Positions 35,436 to 44,153 of a DNA stretch of 64,000 nt are shown here, piece by piece. A program made the position numbers and the translations under genes. Origin of the DNA: Pseudomonas reactans. Its GTDB lineage: Bacteria; Pseudomonadota; Gammaproteobacteria; Pseudomonadales; Pseudomonadaceae. Positions within the stretch are counted from its first letter, which is position 1, and every line of letters begins with the position of its first letter. The notes beneath the pieces are model-generated. The model was not told the DNA's origin. It did no database searches and saw only the letters and a program-made list of their open reading frames with translations. The stretch spans positions 85,754 to 149,753 of the forward strand of contig NZ_JACAPG010000020.1 in the NCBI RefSeq assembly GCF_013385825.1. The letters run 5' to 3'.

Positions 35436-35711
35436 ATGAAAACCCTGATGAACCTGGCCATCGCCGCCGCGTTGTTGACCGCCCTGCCCGCCTGGGCCTG
35501 TACACCAGACGAGGCCACCGCCAAGCGCGAGCAATTGGCTCAGGAAGTGGCCAAGCTGACCGAGCAGAACCCGACCAAGGCCAAGGAGATGAACGACGAG
35601 CTGCAAAAGATGGACTTGGACACCGAAAGCGCGGAATTCCCCGACAAGTGCCAGTTGATCGATGCTCGCCTGAAGGAGCTCAAGGAAGCAGCCGCCAAGG
35701 CCAAAAACTGA
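35436..35711 (+). CDS. Small periplasmic helical protein, 91 residues
   Basis: A 91-residue protein with signal peptide (cut after LPAWA near residue 21) and a mature domain of charged helices (about 70 residues, Lys/Glu/Ala-rich) with two Cys, CTPDEATAK and DKCQLID, that could form a disulfide. No family is recognised with certainty. A strong AAGGAGG ribosome site lies before the ATG at 35436. A bidirectional terminator follows at once. Confidence 0.72.
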   Translation: MKTLMNLAIAAALLTALPAWACTPDEATAKREQLAQEVAKLTEQNPTKAKEMNDELQKMDLDTESAEFPDKCQLIDARLKELKEAAAKAKN

Positions 35712-35717
35712 CGGCAT

Positions 35718-35745
35718 AAAAAACCGGACAATCGTCCGGTTTTTT
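35718..35745. terminator. Bidirectional terminator between the 91-residue gene and the helicase gene
   Basis: AAAAAACCGGAC-AATC-GTCCGGTTTTTT: a perfect 12-base stem with A-run and T-run, between convergent genes. Confidence 0.92.
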
Positions 35746-35760
35746 CACATCACCTGCGCC

Positions 35761-37107
35761 TTATTCGGCAGCCGGGGCTTCCGGCTTGCGGCGCTTGAGC
35801 GGCGCCATGCCGTCCTTGCTGACGAGCGACAGGTTGTCGGTCTTCGGTCGGTTGGCGATCTTGCGCTTGGTCGGCGACTTCGCGCCGGTTTTCTTCTTGT
35901 CGCCCTTGGCGTCGGTCTTTTTCTTCTTCACGCCAACGGCCTTGCCCGACGCCTTGACCTTCTTCGGCCCGGTGTAGGTGCCTTTGACTTCCTTGATGGT
36001 GCGGCGCTCGAACGATTGCTTGAGGTAGCGCTCGATGCTCGACATCAGGTTCCAGTCGCCGTGGCAGATCAGCGAGATGGCCAGGCCGTCATTGCCGGCA
36101 CGCCCGGTACGCCCGATACGGTGCACGTATTCGTCGCCACTGCGCGGCATGTCGAAGTTGATCACCAGGTCCAGGCCGTCCACGTCCAAGCCACGGGCGG
36201 CGACGTCGGTGGCCACCAGGATCTTCACGCCACCCGCCTTGAGGCGGTCGATGGCCAGCTTGCGATCCTTCTGGTCTTTCTCGCCGTGCAGCACGAACGC
36301 CTTGTATTCCTGGGCCACCAGGCGGCCATAGATGCGGTCGGCGGCGGCGCGGGTGTTGGTGAACACGATGGCTTTCTGATAGGTCTCGTTGGCCAGCAGC
36401 CAGTTGAGAATCTGCTCTTTGTGCACATTGTGGTCGGCGGTGACGATCTGCTGGCGCGTGGTCGCGTTCAGGTCGCTGACGTTGTTGACCTGCAGGTGCT
36501 CAGGGTTGTTCAGCACCTTGGCGACCATGTCGCGCAGGGTCGAACCACCGGTGGTGGCGGAGAACAGCATGGTCTGCTGGCGGTTGACGCATTCGCCCAC
36601 CAGACGCTGCACGTCGTCGGCAAAGCCCATGTCGAGCATGCGGTCGGCTTCGTCCAGCACCAGCACTTCGACTTCCTTGAGGTCGAGGTTGCCGGCGTTG
36701 AGCTGCTCGATCATGCGGCCTGGGGTGCCGATCAGGATGTCCGGCACCTTGCGCAGCATGGCGGCCTGGACCTTGAAGTCTTCACCGCCGGTGATGATGC
36801 CGGACTTGATGAAGGTGAACTGCGAGAAACGCTCGACTTCCTTCAGGGTCTGCTGGGCCAGCTCGCGAGTCGGCAGCAGGATCAGGGTCTTGATACTGAC
36901 GCGAACCTTGGCCGGGCCGATCAGGCGGTTCAGCACAGGCAGGACGAAAGCGGCGGTCTTGCCGCTACCGGTTTGAGCTGTCACCCGCAGGTCACGCCCT
37001 TCGAGCGCGAGCGGGATGGCCGCTGCTTGCACAGGCGTAGGCTCGACAAATTTAAGCTCGGCCACGGCTTTGAGCAGGCGTTCGTGCAGGGCGAATTGGG
37101 AAAACAC
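35761..37107 (-). CDS. DEAD-box RNA helicase (SrmB/RhlE-like)
   Basis: A 448-residue ATP-dependent RNA helicase. Motifs in order: Q motif FVEPTPVQAAAIP, Walker A AQTGSGKTAAF, PTRELAQQ, GTPGRM, DEAD (VLDEADRMLDMGF), SAT, and the C-terminal ARGLDVDGLDLVINFDMP and HRIGRTGRAG. A basic Lys-rich tail (about residues 365-448) should bind RNA. I use a GTG start at 37107, which opens FSQFALHERLLKAV and has GAGGTAGCACCC ahead; an ATG eight codons upstream is less well placed. It likely acts in ribosome assembly or mRNA turnover, as for SrmB/RhlE. Confidence 0.9.
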   Translation of the reverse strand: MFSQFALHERLLKAVAELKFVEPTPVQAAAIPLALEGRDLRVTAQTGSGKTAAFVLPVLNRLIGPAKVRVSIKTLILLPTRELAQQTLKEVERFSQFTFIKSGIITGGEDFKVQAAMLRKVPDILIGTPGRMIEQLNAGNLDLKEVEVLVLDEADRMLDMGFADDVQRLVGECVNRQQTMLFSATTGGSTLRDMVAKVLNNPEHLQVNNVSDLNATTRQQIVTADHNVHKEQILNWLLANETYQKAIVFTNTRAAADRIYGRLVAQEYKAFVLHGEKDQKDRKLAIDRLKAGGVKILVATDVAARGLDVDGLDLVINFDMPRSGDEYVHRIGRTGRAGNDGLAISLICHGDWNLMSSIERYLKQSFERRTIKEVKGTYTGPKKVKASGKAVGVKKKKTDAKGDKKKTGAKSPTKRKIANRPKTDNLSLVSKDGMAPLKRRKPEAPAAE

Positions 37108-37300
37108 GGGTGCTACCTCGAAGAAATACAAAAAATCAGCTGCATAGGTTACCGGTTTCGGGCGCCCAAACCGAGTTTCTTTACGCGAACAGTGCTAATC
37201 GACCGCTTTTTTGTCAGGGCATTTGTCCATGACATCAACTTTGTTGCACTTAAATGCTCTAATCGCCCCGTGTTGTCTTATAGAAGAATCGGTTTCACCC

Positions 37301-38599
37301 ATGGATATCAAACAGCTCTGGCTCAACGTCCAAGACCTCTGGGGCGCCCTCGACGAACACCCGCTGCTGCATGCCAGCCTCGGCTTGCTGGTGTTGCTGG
37401 TGGTGGCCCTGTTGCTCGGACGAGTGGCACGTTACCTCATCCTCCACGCCGTCAAACTGCTCGGCCGGCAACCAGCGCTGCACTGGCTCAACGACCTGCG
37501 GCACAACAAGGTGTTCCACCGCCTGGCGCAGATGACGCCGTCGCTGGTAATCCAGTTTGGCCTGTACCTGGTGCCAGATCTGAGCAAGACCGCCATCCTG
37601 TTCATCGGCAATGTGGCCCTGGCGATCACCATCCTGTTCCTCGTGCTGGCCGTCAGCGCCCTGCTCAACGCCCTGCTGGACATCTACGCCCGCACCGAAC
37701 ACGCGCGCACCCGCTCGATCAAGGGCTACGTGCAGTTGGCGAAGATGGTGCTGTTCGTGTTTGGCGCGATCATCATCGTCGCCACCCTGATCGACCGCTC
37801 GCCACTGTTGCTGCTGTCAGGGCTTGGCGCCATGTCGGCGGTGATCCTGTTGGTGTACAAGGACACGCTGTTGTCGTTCGTCGCCAGCGTGCAACTGACC
37901 AGCAATGACATGCTGCGCGTCGGCGACTGGATCGAGATGCCCCAGGTCGGCGCGGATGGTGACGTGGTGGACATCACCCTGCACACGGTCAAGGTGCAGA
38001 ATTTCGACAAGACCATCGTCTCCATCCCCACCTGGCGCCTGATGTCCGAGTCGTTCAAGAACTGGCGCGGCATGCAGGCCTCCGGCGGGCGCCGTATCAA
38101 GCGCAGCCTGTTCATCGACGCCAGTGGCGTGCGCTTCCTGCGTGACGATGAGGAAGTACGCATGACCCAGGTGCACCTGCTTACCGACTACATCGGACGC
38201 AAACAGGCCGAACTCAAGGCCTGGAACGAAGCCCAGGGCCACAGTGCGCAGCTCTCGGCCAACCGCCGCCGCATGACCAACCTCGGCACCTTCCGCGCCT
38301 ACGCCCTGGCCTACCTGAAAAGCCACCCGGACATCCAGCCGAACATGACCTGCATGGTGCGCCAGATGCAAACCACCGCCCAGGGCGTGCCGCTGGAGAT
38401 CTACTGCTTTACCCGCACCACGGCGTGGGCGGATTACGAGCGGATCCAGGGGGATATTTTTGATTACCTGCTGGCGGTGCTGCCGGAGTTTGGCTTGAGC
38501 CTGTATCAGCAGCCGAGCGGGAATGACTTGCGTGCGGGGGTGTTGCCGGCGGTGTTGGGGGCCAGTCATTTGCCGGCACCGGAAAAAGCCGTGATATAG
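37301..38599 (+). CDS. MscS-type mechanosensitive channel, YbdG-like
   Basis: A 432-residue membrane protein with five or so N-terminal helices (to about residue 180), then the MscS pore helix and beta domain (GLGAMSAVILLVYKDTLLSFVASVQL, GDWIEMPQVGADGDVVDITLHTVKVQNFDKT). The segment SFKNWRGMQASGGRRIKRSLFIDASGVRFL marks the YbdG/MscM branch, which responds to mild hypo-osmotic stress. The ATG at 37301 gives MDIKQLWLN; the in-frame open region before it lacks conservation. It is divergent from the helicase and convergent with the Abi gene, 3 bases away. Confidence 0.88.
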   Translation: MDIKQLWLNVQDLWGALDEHPLLHASLGLLVLLVVALLLGRVARYLILHAVKLLGRQPALHWLNDLRHNKVFHRLAQMTPSLVIQFGLYLVPDLSKTAILFIGNVALAITILFLVLAVSALLNALLDIYARTEHARTRSIKGYVQLAKMVLFVFGAIIIVATLIDRSPLLLLSGLGAMSAVILLVYKDTLLSFVASVQLTSNDMLRVGDWIEMPQVGADGDVVDITLHTVKVQNFDKTIVSIPTWRLMSESFKNWRGMQASGGRRIKRSLFIDASGVRFLRDDEEVRMTQVHLLTDYIGRKQAELKAWNEAQGHSAQLSANRRRMTNLGTFRAYALAYLKSHPDIQPNMTCMVRQMQTTAQGVPLEIYCFTRTTAWADYERIQGDIFDYLLAVLPEFGLSLYQQPSGNDLRAGVLPAVLGASHLPAPEKAVI

Positions 38600-38601
38600 C
38601 G

Positions 38602-39294
38602 CTATTGAGTTTTTGAAGCTGGTTGGGTGGCCGGACGCTTCGCCGCCTCCCTCCAGTGACTCCAATCGACCAATGCAGTAGGGAGTCGATCATGGCTTTT
38701 TAACCAGGCGCACAACCCAGGATCAATCCACTGCACAACCTCTGTGATATCCCGATGCAAGGCAAATAGCGGTTGCCATAGGAGTGGCTCGTGGTGGAAA
38801 CAGCGATTTCGCAGGTCCCTCGCATTGTTCAGGCGGCTACGAATAACGTCGGCTTTTTTGGCGTTTCTTGGGCAGTAGAAAAATACCTTCATCAAAGGCT
38901 TGGAAACATCCGGAAAGGCCTTTCGATTGAACAGTGAAGTCCAGAAGCCAAAGCTCAACTCAGCCGTGATGTCGTCCGGACCTGGGTCGACACCTCTTTT
39001 CATGAGCGCCGTACGCGCGTCGTCTACTTTTTGATAGCTGGAGCGAAGCTCTGGATTGGTGCTTGCCTTGAAGGCCTCGTACCAGCCGTCACGTCGGTAC
39101 TCGCGCACCATCTCGCGCTGAATACTGTTGCGCAGCCCAACTTCAAGCACGTGAAAAATCGAGACCAGGGACTCTGCGATCCTCATATTGTGCACATAGG
39201 CAGCAGCGGCATGCTCTTGATTGCCCTGATGCCCCTTGAGGTAGCGGTTCATTCGTGGTGTGGAGAGCTTCGCCTCCAACGTTTGCCAGACCAT
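38602..39294 (-). CDS. Abi-family protein with HEPN-type motif
   Basis: A 230-residue soluble protein of the Abi-like (abortive infection, Abi_2/AbiD-F-like) group. The C-terminal half has RNRCFHHEPLL (about residues 163-173), an RxxxxH-type motif of HEPN ribonucleases; the N-terminal part has AAAAYVHNMRIAESLVSIFHVLEVGLRNSIQ. Proteins of this kind are solitary phage-defence or stress toxins that cleave RNA. It stands alone, convergent with the YbdG gene, and is visibly AT-richer than its neighbours, which suggests acquisition. No antitoxin is evident. Confidence 0.8.
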   Translation of the reverse strand: MVWQTLEAKLSTPRMNRYLKGHQGNQEHAAAAYVHNMRIAESLVSIFHVLEVGLRNSIQREMVREYRRDGWYEAFKASTNPELRSSYQKVDDARTALMKRGVDPGPDDITAELSFGFWTSLFNRKAFPDVSKPLMKVFFYCPRNAKKADVIRSRLNNARDLRNRCFHHEPLLWQPLFALHRDITEVVQWIDPGLCAWLKSHDRLPTALVDWSHWREAAKRPATQPASKTQ

Positions 39295-39518
39295 CTACCC
39301 GCAGGCTCCCTTTAGCGCAAAGAAATGTACAAGCGCGAGCGATAGTGCAGACAGGTTCTTTTGCTTGAAATAAACATACTGTTGCCAAATGGTGCAGTTG
39401 ACCTAAACCGGCGCCATAGGGGGTTGACGTAAAAATCGCGGCTGGTAACCTGACCCCGCAGCCCTAGGAACCTCCACTCCTGTGCGACACGAAACGGTGA
39501 CGAGACTAGGTTATGTGA
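39295..39518. other. AT-rich intergenic region upstream of the Abi gene
   Basis: About 220 bases, AT-richer than average at 39310-39400, upstream of the leftward Abi gene; probably its promoter. I see no gene in it and no flanking direct repeat that would mark an insertion end. Confidence 0.4.
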
Positions 39519-39519
39519 T

Positions 39520-39538
39520 GGCCCCGCTTTGCGGGGCC
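39520..39538 (-). terminator. GC-rich hairpin after the DMT transporter gene
   Basis: GGCCCCGC-TTT-GCGGGGCC hairpin about 30 bases after the stop of the leftward transporter gene. The T-run is weak on the minus strand. Confidence 0.6.
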
Positions 39539-39566
39539 TCCGCATTTCTGGCGATCCAACTTTTTG

Positions 39567-40445
39567 CTAAGACGCTTTTTTCACTGCACCACTGCCAGGT
39601 TGATTGCCCAACCGACTGATCCACACCGCCCCCAAAATCACCAACCCACCCAAGGCCAGCCGCCCTAACGGTTCATGCTGGTTCCAGATCAGCAAGTTCA
39701 GCAGCAACCCCACTGGCACATGCAGGTTATTCATCACTGCCAGCGTGCCGCCCTGCACCAGGCAAGCGCCCTTGTTCCACCAGTACATGCCCAGCGCGGT
39801 GCTCACCAGCCCGAGGAACACCAATACGCCCCATTGCAGTGGCGCATCGGGCAAGAAATTGGCCTTGCCGAACAGCAGGAACGCCGGCAGTACCACCAGC
39901 AATGCGCCCACGTAGAAGAAACCAAAGCGGCGGTAATGCGGCAGGTCGCTTGGGTAGCGTTTGACCAGGTGCTTGTACATCACCTGCCCGGCGGCGTAGG
40001 TGAAGTTGGCCAATTGCAGCAGCAGGAAGCCTCCCAGGAAGTGCGGAGTGATCTGGTCGAAACGGATCACCGCCGCGCCCGCCACCGCCACCAGCGCGGC
40101 AATCAACGCCCAGGGGTTGAAGCGCCGATTGAGTGCATCCTCGATGAGGGTCACGTGCAACGGCGTGAGAATGGTGAACAACAACACTTCCGGCACGGTG
40201 AGCACGCGAAAGCTCAGGTACAGGCAAACGTAGGTCACGCCAAACTGCAACGCGCCGATCACCAGCAGGCCGCGCATGAAGCCCGGCTCCACCGAGCGCC
40301 AGCGCGTCAACGGGATGAATACCAAACCGGCCAGCAGCACGCGCACCAGCACGGCGAAGTAGCTGTCGACGTGACCGGCGAGGTATTCGCCGATCAAGCT
40401 GAAGGAAAATGCCTGAATCAGGGTGACAACCAGTAAGTAGCCCAT
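39567..40445 (-). CDS. EamA/DMT family transporter (carboxylate/amino acid/amine type)
   Basis: A 292-residue membrane protein with ten hydrophobic segments arranged as two EamA repeats. The opening GYLLVVTLIQAFSFSLIGEYLAGHVDSYFAVLVRVLLAGLVFIP fits the carboxylate/amino acid/amine transporter (YigM-like) branch. Substrate unknown; this branch includes biotin transporters such as YigM, but no biotin gene is nearby. Single-gene unit flanked by terminators. Confidence 0.85.
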   Translation of the reverse strand: MGYLLVVTLIQAFSFSLIGEYLAGHVDSYFAVLVRVLLAGLVFIPLTRWRSVEPGFMRGLLVIGALQFGVTYVCLYLSFRVLTVPEVLLFTILTPLHVTLIEDALNRRFNPWALIAALVAVAGAAVIRFDQITPHFLGGFLLLQLANFTYAAGQVMYKHLVKRYPSDLPHYRRFGFFYVGALLVVLPAFLLFGKANFLPDAPLQWGVLVFLGLVSTALGMYWWNKGACLVQGGTLAVMNNLHVPVGLLLNLLIWNQHEPLGRLALGGLVILGAVWISRLGNQPGSGAVKKAS

Positions 40446-40507
40446 GCGCGCCTCGTTTCGAATGGGCGGGACATTAAAGGTTTTCGGCGTTTGAAGAAAC
40501 TCGGGGC

Positions 40508-40542
40508 AAAAAAAACCCGACCTCGCTAAAGCGGCAGTCGGG
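40508..40542 (-). terminator. Rho-independent terminator after azoR
   Basis: On the minus strand CCCGACTGCCGC-TTTAG-CGAGGTCGGG followed by eight T residues; it lies about 105 bases beyond the azoR stop. Confidence 0.85.
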
Positions 40543-40647
40543 CAGGAGCACTCAGGAGCAAAAGTGCAAAGGGAGGTTCGTTACGCGTACTTGAAGGGCT
40601 TGCGTGGAGCTAGATAAACATCGCGGGATTATCTGGCGATTAAAGGA

Positions 40648-41247
40648 TCACTCTACCTGTGCCAACAACGCCTTGGCGTGGTTGATGCCCTTTTCCTGGA
40701 AGTCCCCGCTCAAGTTCACCCCTTCGGCGTGGATGAAGGTCACGTCGTGAATCCCGATAAACGCCATGACCTGACGCAGGTAGGGTTCCTGGTGATCGGA
40801 ACTGGCCCCGGTGTGAATACCACCGCGCGCGGTGAGCACGATGGCGCGCTTGCCGGTCAGCAGACCCTGTGGTCCGGTGGCGGTGTACTTGAAGGTCACA
40901 CCGGCCCGCAACACGTGATCCAGCCAGGCTTTGAGGGTGCTGGGGATGGCGAAGTTGTACATCGGCGCCGCCATCACCAGAACGTCGGCAGCCAGCAGTT
41001 CGTGGGTCAATTCGTCGGAGCGGTCCAGGGACGCCTGCTCGCTGTCGTTGCGCTGATCCGCGGCTTTCATCCAGCCGCCGAGCAGGTTGGCGTCCAGGTG
41101 CGGAACCGGGTTGAGGGCCACATCGCGCACGGTGATCTGATCGGCCGGGTGAACGGCCTGCCACTGACTGATGAACTGCTGGGTCAGTTGGCGGGAAATC
41201 GAATCCTGCTGGCGGGCGCTGCTTTCGATGATCAGAACATTGGACAT
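40648..41247 (-). CDS. azoR: FMN-dependent NADH-azoreductase
   Basis: A 199-residue flavodoxin-fold NADH:quinone/azo reductase. Motifs: LIIESSARQQDSISRQLTQQF (FMN phosphate loop), MAAPMYNFAIPSTLKAWLDHVLRAGVTFKYT and the TARGG segment. It reduces quinones and azo dyes with NADH and helps against thiol and quinone stress. Promoter region upstream (41248-41362) holds an AT-rich TATAAATTTGTTTATA repeat. It ends at a strong terminator. Confidence 0.93.
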   Translation of the reverse strand: MSNVLIIESSARQQDSISRQLTQQFISQWQAVHPADQITVRDVALNPVPHLDANLLGGWMKAADQRNDSEQASLDRSDELTHELLAADVLVMAAPMYNFAIPSTLKAWLDHVLRAGVTFKYTATGPQGLLTGKRAIVLTARGGIHTGASSDHQEPYLRQVMAFIGIHDVTFIHAEGVNLSGDFQEKGINHAKALLAQVE

Positions 41248-41345
41248 GGCTTTGTAGGCTCCATCGGAAATTGCTGTAAGGCGATGGAGTAGAGATTAAA
41301 CAGAGCCAATTCGATTAAAAAGCGCAAAAAACTGCTATAACCCAT

Positions 41346-41380
41346 CTATAAATTTGTTTATAAGCGGAGCATGCTCCGCT
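41346..41380. promoter_or_regulatory. azoR upstream inverted repeats
   Basis: TATAAA-TTTG-TTTATA (about 41346-41361) and the palindrome AGCGGAGCATGCTCCGCT (about 41363-41380) lie between azoR and the downstream end of the leftward 104-residue gene. The first could be a regulator site for azoR, the second the terminator stem of the 104-residue gene. Confidence 0.4.
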
Positions 41381-41386
41381 GCTGGG

Positions 41387-41701
41387 CTACTTCGGTGCGC
41401 AAGCCAGGGCAATACGCATCTTGATAATGGCGCGGTTGAACTTGACCGTGGTGTTGGTGCTTTTGCCCGCCGGCACTGTGACCGTTCTGCGACGCGGCGA
41501 TTCCGGGCCGTTGGTGAAGATTACCGAGCAAACGGCATCATTGGTGCCGTAGTTATTGAACTGGATCGAGCTGATATCACCGTCCACATCGGAGGCGGTG
41601 TAATCAATGCTGACGCCGTCGATCTTTTTGGTCACGTCGATGGGGTACGCAAACGCGCTCAGCGGCAGCAGCGCCAGCAACACACAACAGAATTTTCTCA
41701 T
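41387..41701 (-). CDS. Small secreted protein, 104 residues
   Basis: A 104-residue protein with signal peptide (cut after LSAFA near residue 18) and a beta-rich mature part (YPIDVTKKIDGVSIDYTASDVDGDISSIQFNNYG) with two Cys (DAVCSVIF, ALACAPK). Similar proteins are sometimes labelled 3-phosphoglycerate kinase in databases, which the sequence does not support. The ATG at 41701 is chosen because the signal peptide begins there. It is divergent from a LysR gene. Confidence 0.72.
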   Translation of the reverse strand: MRKFCCVLLALLPLSAFAYPIDVTKKIDGVSIDYTASDVDGDISSIQFNNYGTNDAVCSVIFTNGPESPRRRTVTVPAGKSTNTTVKFNRAIIKMRIALACAPK

Positions 41702-41750
41702 TCGGCAGTCTCCAATAAGGACTGTCAGCTTAGGACAAGAGGAACCCATC

Positions 41751-42674
41751 TTGAAAGCGCCCCGCGTTACCCTCGATCAATGGCGCACGCTGCAAGCCGT
41801 GGTCGACCATGGCGGCTTCGCCCAGGCGGCCGAAGCGCTGCACCGTTCGCAGTCCTCGGTGAGCTACACCGTGGCCCGCATGCAAGACCAACTCGGCGTG
41901 CCGCTGCTGCGCATTGACGGGCGCAAGGCCGTGCTCACCGACGCCGGTGAAGTGCTGTTGCGCCGCTCCCGGCAGCTGGTGAAAAACGCCAGTCAGTTGG
42001 AAGACCTCGCCCACCATATGGAACAAGGCTGGGAAGCCGAGGTGCGGCTGGTGGTGGACGCGGCCTATCCAAACGCACGCCTGGTGCGCGCGCTTACCGC
42101 GTTCATGCCGCAGAGCCGAGGTTGTCGTGTGCGCCTGCGTGAAGAAGTGCTGTCGGGTGTTGAAGAGTTGCTGATGGAAGGCGTGGCCGACCTGGCGATT
42201 TGCGGTTTCAGCATCCCAGGTTACCTGGGCACAGAAATGAGCGATGTGGAGTTCGTCGCTGTGGCGCACCCCGAGCATACCTTGCACCGCATGAATCGCG
42301 AGTTGAGCTTCCAGGACCTGGAAAGCCAGATGCAAGTGGTGATCCGCGATTCCGGCCGCCAGCAACCACGGGACGTGGGCTGGCTAGGCGCCGAACAGCG
42401 CTGGACCGTCGGCAGCCTGGCTACCGCGGCCGCGTTTGTGGGCAGTGGCCTGGGTTTTGCCTGGTTGCCTCGGCACATGATCGAACGCGAACTCGCCGAA
42501 GGCGTGCTCAAGCAACTACCCTTGGAACAAGGCGGCAGCCGTCACCCCACGTTTTTCCTGTATTCAAACAAGGACAAACCCTTGGGCCCGGCAACGCAGA
42601 TCCTCGTGGAACTGCTGCGCACCTTTGACACCGCCCCGTTGGACGCGCCTTTCGCCGCCCCACAGCAAGCCTGA
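41751..42674 (+). CDS. LysR-type transcriptional regulator
   Basis: A 307-residue LysR-type regulator: HTH at residues 1-65 (RVTLDQWRTLQAVVDHGGFAQAAEALHRSQSSVSYTVARMQ) and an effector domain from about 95. The start is a TTG at 41751 with AGAGGAACCCATC before it; no ATG stands near the conserved N-terminus. It overlaps no other gene. It may control azoR (700 bases away) or the downstream hydrolase gene, which starts 15 bases later and is probably co-transcribed. Confidence 0.85.
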   Translation: MKAPRVTLDQWRTLQAVVDHGGFAQAAEALHRSQSSVSYTVARMQDQLGVPLLRIDGRKAVLTDAGEVLLRRSRQLVKNASQLEDLAHHMEQGWEAEVRLVVDAAYPNARLVRALTAFMPQSRGCRVRLREEVLSGVEELLMEGVADLAICGFSIPGYLGTEMSDVEFVAVAHPEHTLHRMNRELSFQDLESQMQVVIRDSGRQQPRDVGWLGAEQRWTVGSLATAAAFVGSGLGFAWLPRHMIERELAEGVLKQLPLEQGGSRHPTFFLYSNKDKPLGPATQILVELLRTFDTAPLDAPFAAPQQA

Positions 42675-42688
42675 AACGGAGTTCACGC

Positions 42689-43492
42689 ATGGCCTGGTTC
42701 GACCACGAAGGATGCAGCCTGCACTACGAGGAATACGGCCACGGTACGCCACTGATCCTGATCCACGGCCTGGGTTCCAGCAGCCAGGATTGGGAACTGC
42801 AGATTCCGGTGCTGGCCAGGCATTACCGCCTGATCGTGGTGGATGTGCGCGGCCATGGCCGTTCGGACAAACCGCGCGAACACTACAGCATCCAGGGCTT
42901 CACCTTTGATCTGCTGGCGCTGGTCGAACACTTGGACCTGCCACCCGCCCATGTGGTCGGCCTGTCCATGGGCGGCATGATCGCCTTCCAACTGGCAGTG
43001 GACGAACCCGCGCTGGTCAAGAGCCTCTGCATCGTCAACAGCGCGCCAGAGGTGAAGGTGCGCAGTGCCGATGATTACTGGCAATGGGCCAAGCGCTGGA
43101 GCCTGGCGCGCGTGCTCAGCCTGGCCACTATCGGCAAGGCGCTGGGCGACCGTTTGTTTCCCAAGCCGGAGCAAGCCGACCTGCGCCGCAAGATGGCCGA
43201 ACGCTGGGCAAAAAACGACAAACGTGCTTATCTCGCCAGCTTCGATGCCATTGTGGGCTGGGGCGTGCAGGAACGACTTTCCAGAATCACCTGTCCAACC
43301 CTGGTCATCAGCGCCGACCACGACTACACCCCCGTGGCGCAGAAAGAAAACTATGTAAAACTGCTGCCCGATGCGCGACTGGTGGTGATCGAGGATTCCC
43401 GCCATGCCACGCCCTTGGACCAACCCGAAGTCTTTAACGCAACCCTGCTCGATTTTCTAAAGACAGTCGAAACCACTACCCAGGATCACTGA
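42689..43492 (+). CDS. Alpha/beta hydrolase
   Basis: A 267-residue alpha/beta-hydrolase. Oxyanion region LIHGLGSSSQDWELQ, strand DVRGHGRSDKP, nucleophile Ser in GLSMGGM (about residue 93), acid DHDYTPV and His in DSRHATPLDQPE. This pattern fits esterases and BioH or 3-oxoadipate enol-lactonase-like enzymes; the substrate is unknown. It follows the LysR gene by 15 bases and precedes ppiA by 4 bases, so the three may be one transcript. Confidence 0.85.
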   Translation: MAWFDHEGCSLHYEEYGHGTPLILIHGLGSSSQDWELQIPVLARHYRLIVVDVRGHGRSDKPREHYSIQGFTFDLLALVEHLDLPPAHVVGLSMGGMIAFQLAVDEPALVKSLCIVNSAPEVKVRSADDYWQWAKRWSLARVLSLATIGKALGDRLFPKPEQADLRRKMAERWAKNDKRAYLASFDAIVGWGVQERLSRITCPTLVISADHDYTPVAQKENYVKLLPDARLVVIEDSRHATPLDQPEVFNATLLDFLKTVETTTQDH

Positions 43493-43495
43493 CCC

Positions 43496-44059
43496 ATGTT
43501 GAAAAAAATCGCCTTCTTTGCCGGTTCCGTTCTGTTCGCCGCCAACCTGATGGCCGCCGAGCCCGCCAAGGCGCCCCACGTATTGATCACCACCACCAAC
43601 GGCGACATCGAGATCGAACTGGACCCGGTCAAGGCGCCGATCAGCACCAAAAACTTCCTGGCCTATGTCGACAAGGGCTTCTACACCAACACGATTTTCC
43701 ACCGCGTGATCCCAGGCTTCATGGTCCAGGGCGGCGGGTTTACTCAGTCGATGTCGCAAAAACCAACTGAAGCACCGATCAAGAACGAAGCCAGCAACGG
43801 CCTGCATAACGTGCGTGGCACCCTGTCGATGGCGCGCACCAATGACCCGAATTCGGCCACCAGCCAATTCTTCATCAACGTGGCCGACAATGCCTTCCTC
43901 GACCCGGGCCGCGATGCCGGTTACGCCGTCTTCGCCAAAGTGGTCAAGGGCATGGACGTGGTTGATGTGATCGTCAACTCGCAGACCACCACCAAGCAGG
44001 GCATGCAGAACGTGCCAATCGATCCTGTGTACATCAAGTCGGCCAAGCGCATCGACTGA
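43496..44059 (+). CDS. ppiA: Periplasmic peptidyl-prolyl cis-trans isomerase A
   Basis: A 187-residue cyclophilin with signal peptide (cut after NLMA near residue 21). Family segments are [47 protein letters not shown] and [12 protein letters not shown]; the catalytic Arg is in [10 protein letters not shown]. It speeds folding of exported proteins. It starts 4 bases after the hydrolase gene behind AGGATCACTGACCC. Confidence 0.93.
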   Translation: MLKKIAFFAGSVLFAANLMAAEPAKAPHVLITTTNGDIEIELDPVKAPISTKNFLAYVDKGFYTNTIFHRVIPGFMVQGGGFTQSMSQKPTEAPIKNEASNGLHNVRGTLSMARTNDPNSATSQFFINVADNAFLDPGRDAGYAVFAKVVKGMDVVDVIVNSQTTTKQGMQNVPIDPVYIKSAKRID

Positions 44060-44153
44060 GGTCAGCAGGGCGTTCTTCAGGTAGTCCCGCGCGCTGCCCA
44101 CAAGGCCGCGCGCGCATTTGAAAGGAGAGCCCGCCCCGCGGGCGTCATACCTA

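Noticed and set aside
36016-37908. 630-codon open frame on the plus strand
   Set aside because: It runs opposite the DEAD-box helicase and then through the YbdG gene in another frame; composition is that of a shadow frame.
41387-41701. 3-phosphoglycerate kinase label for the 104-residue gene
   Set aside because: The protein is far too short, is exported, and has none of the kinase motifs.
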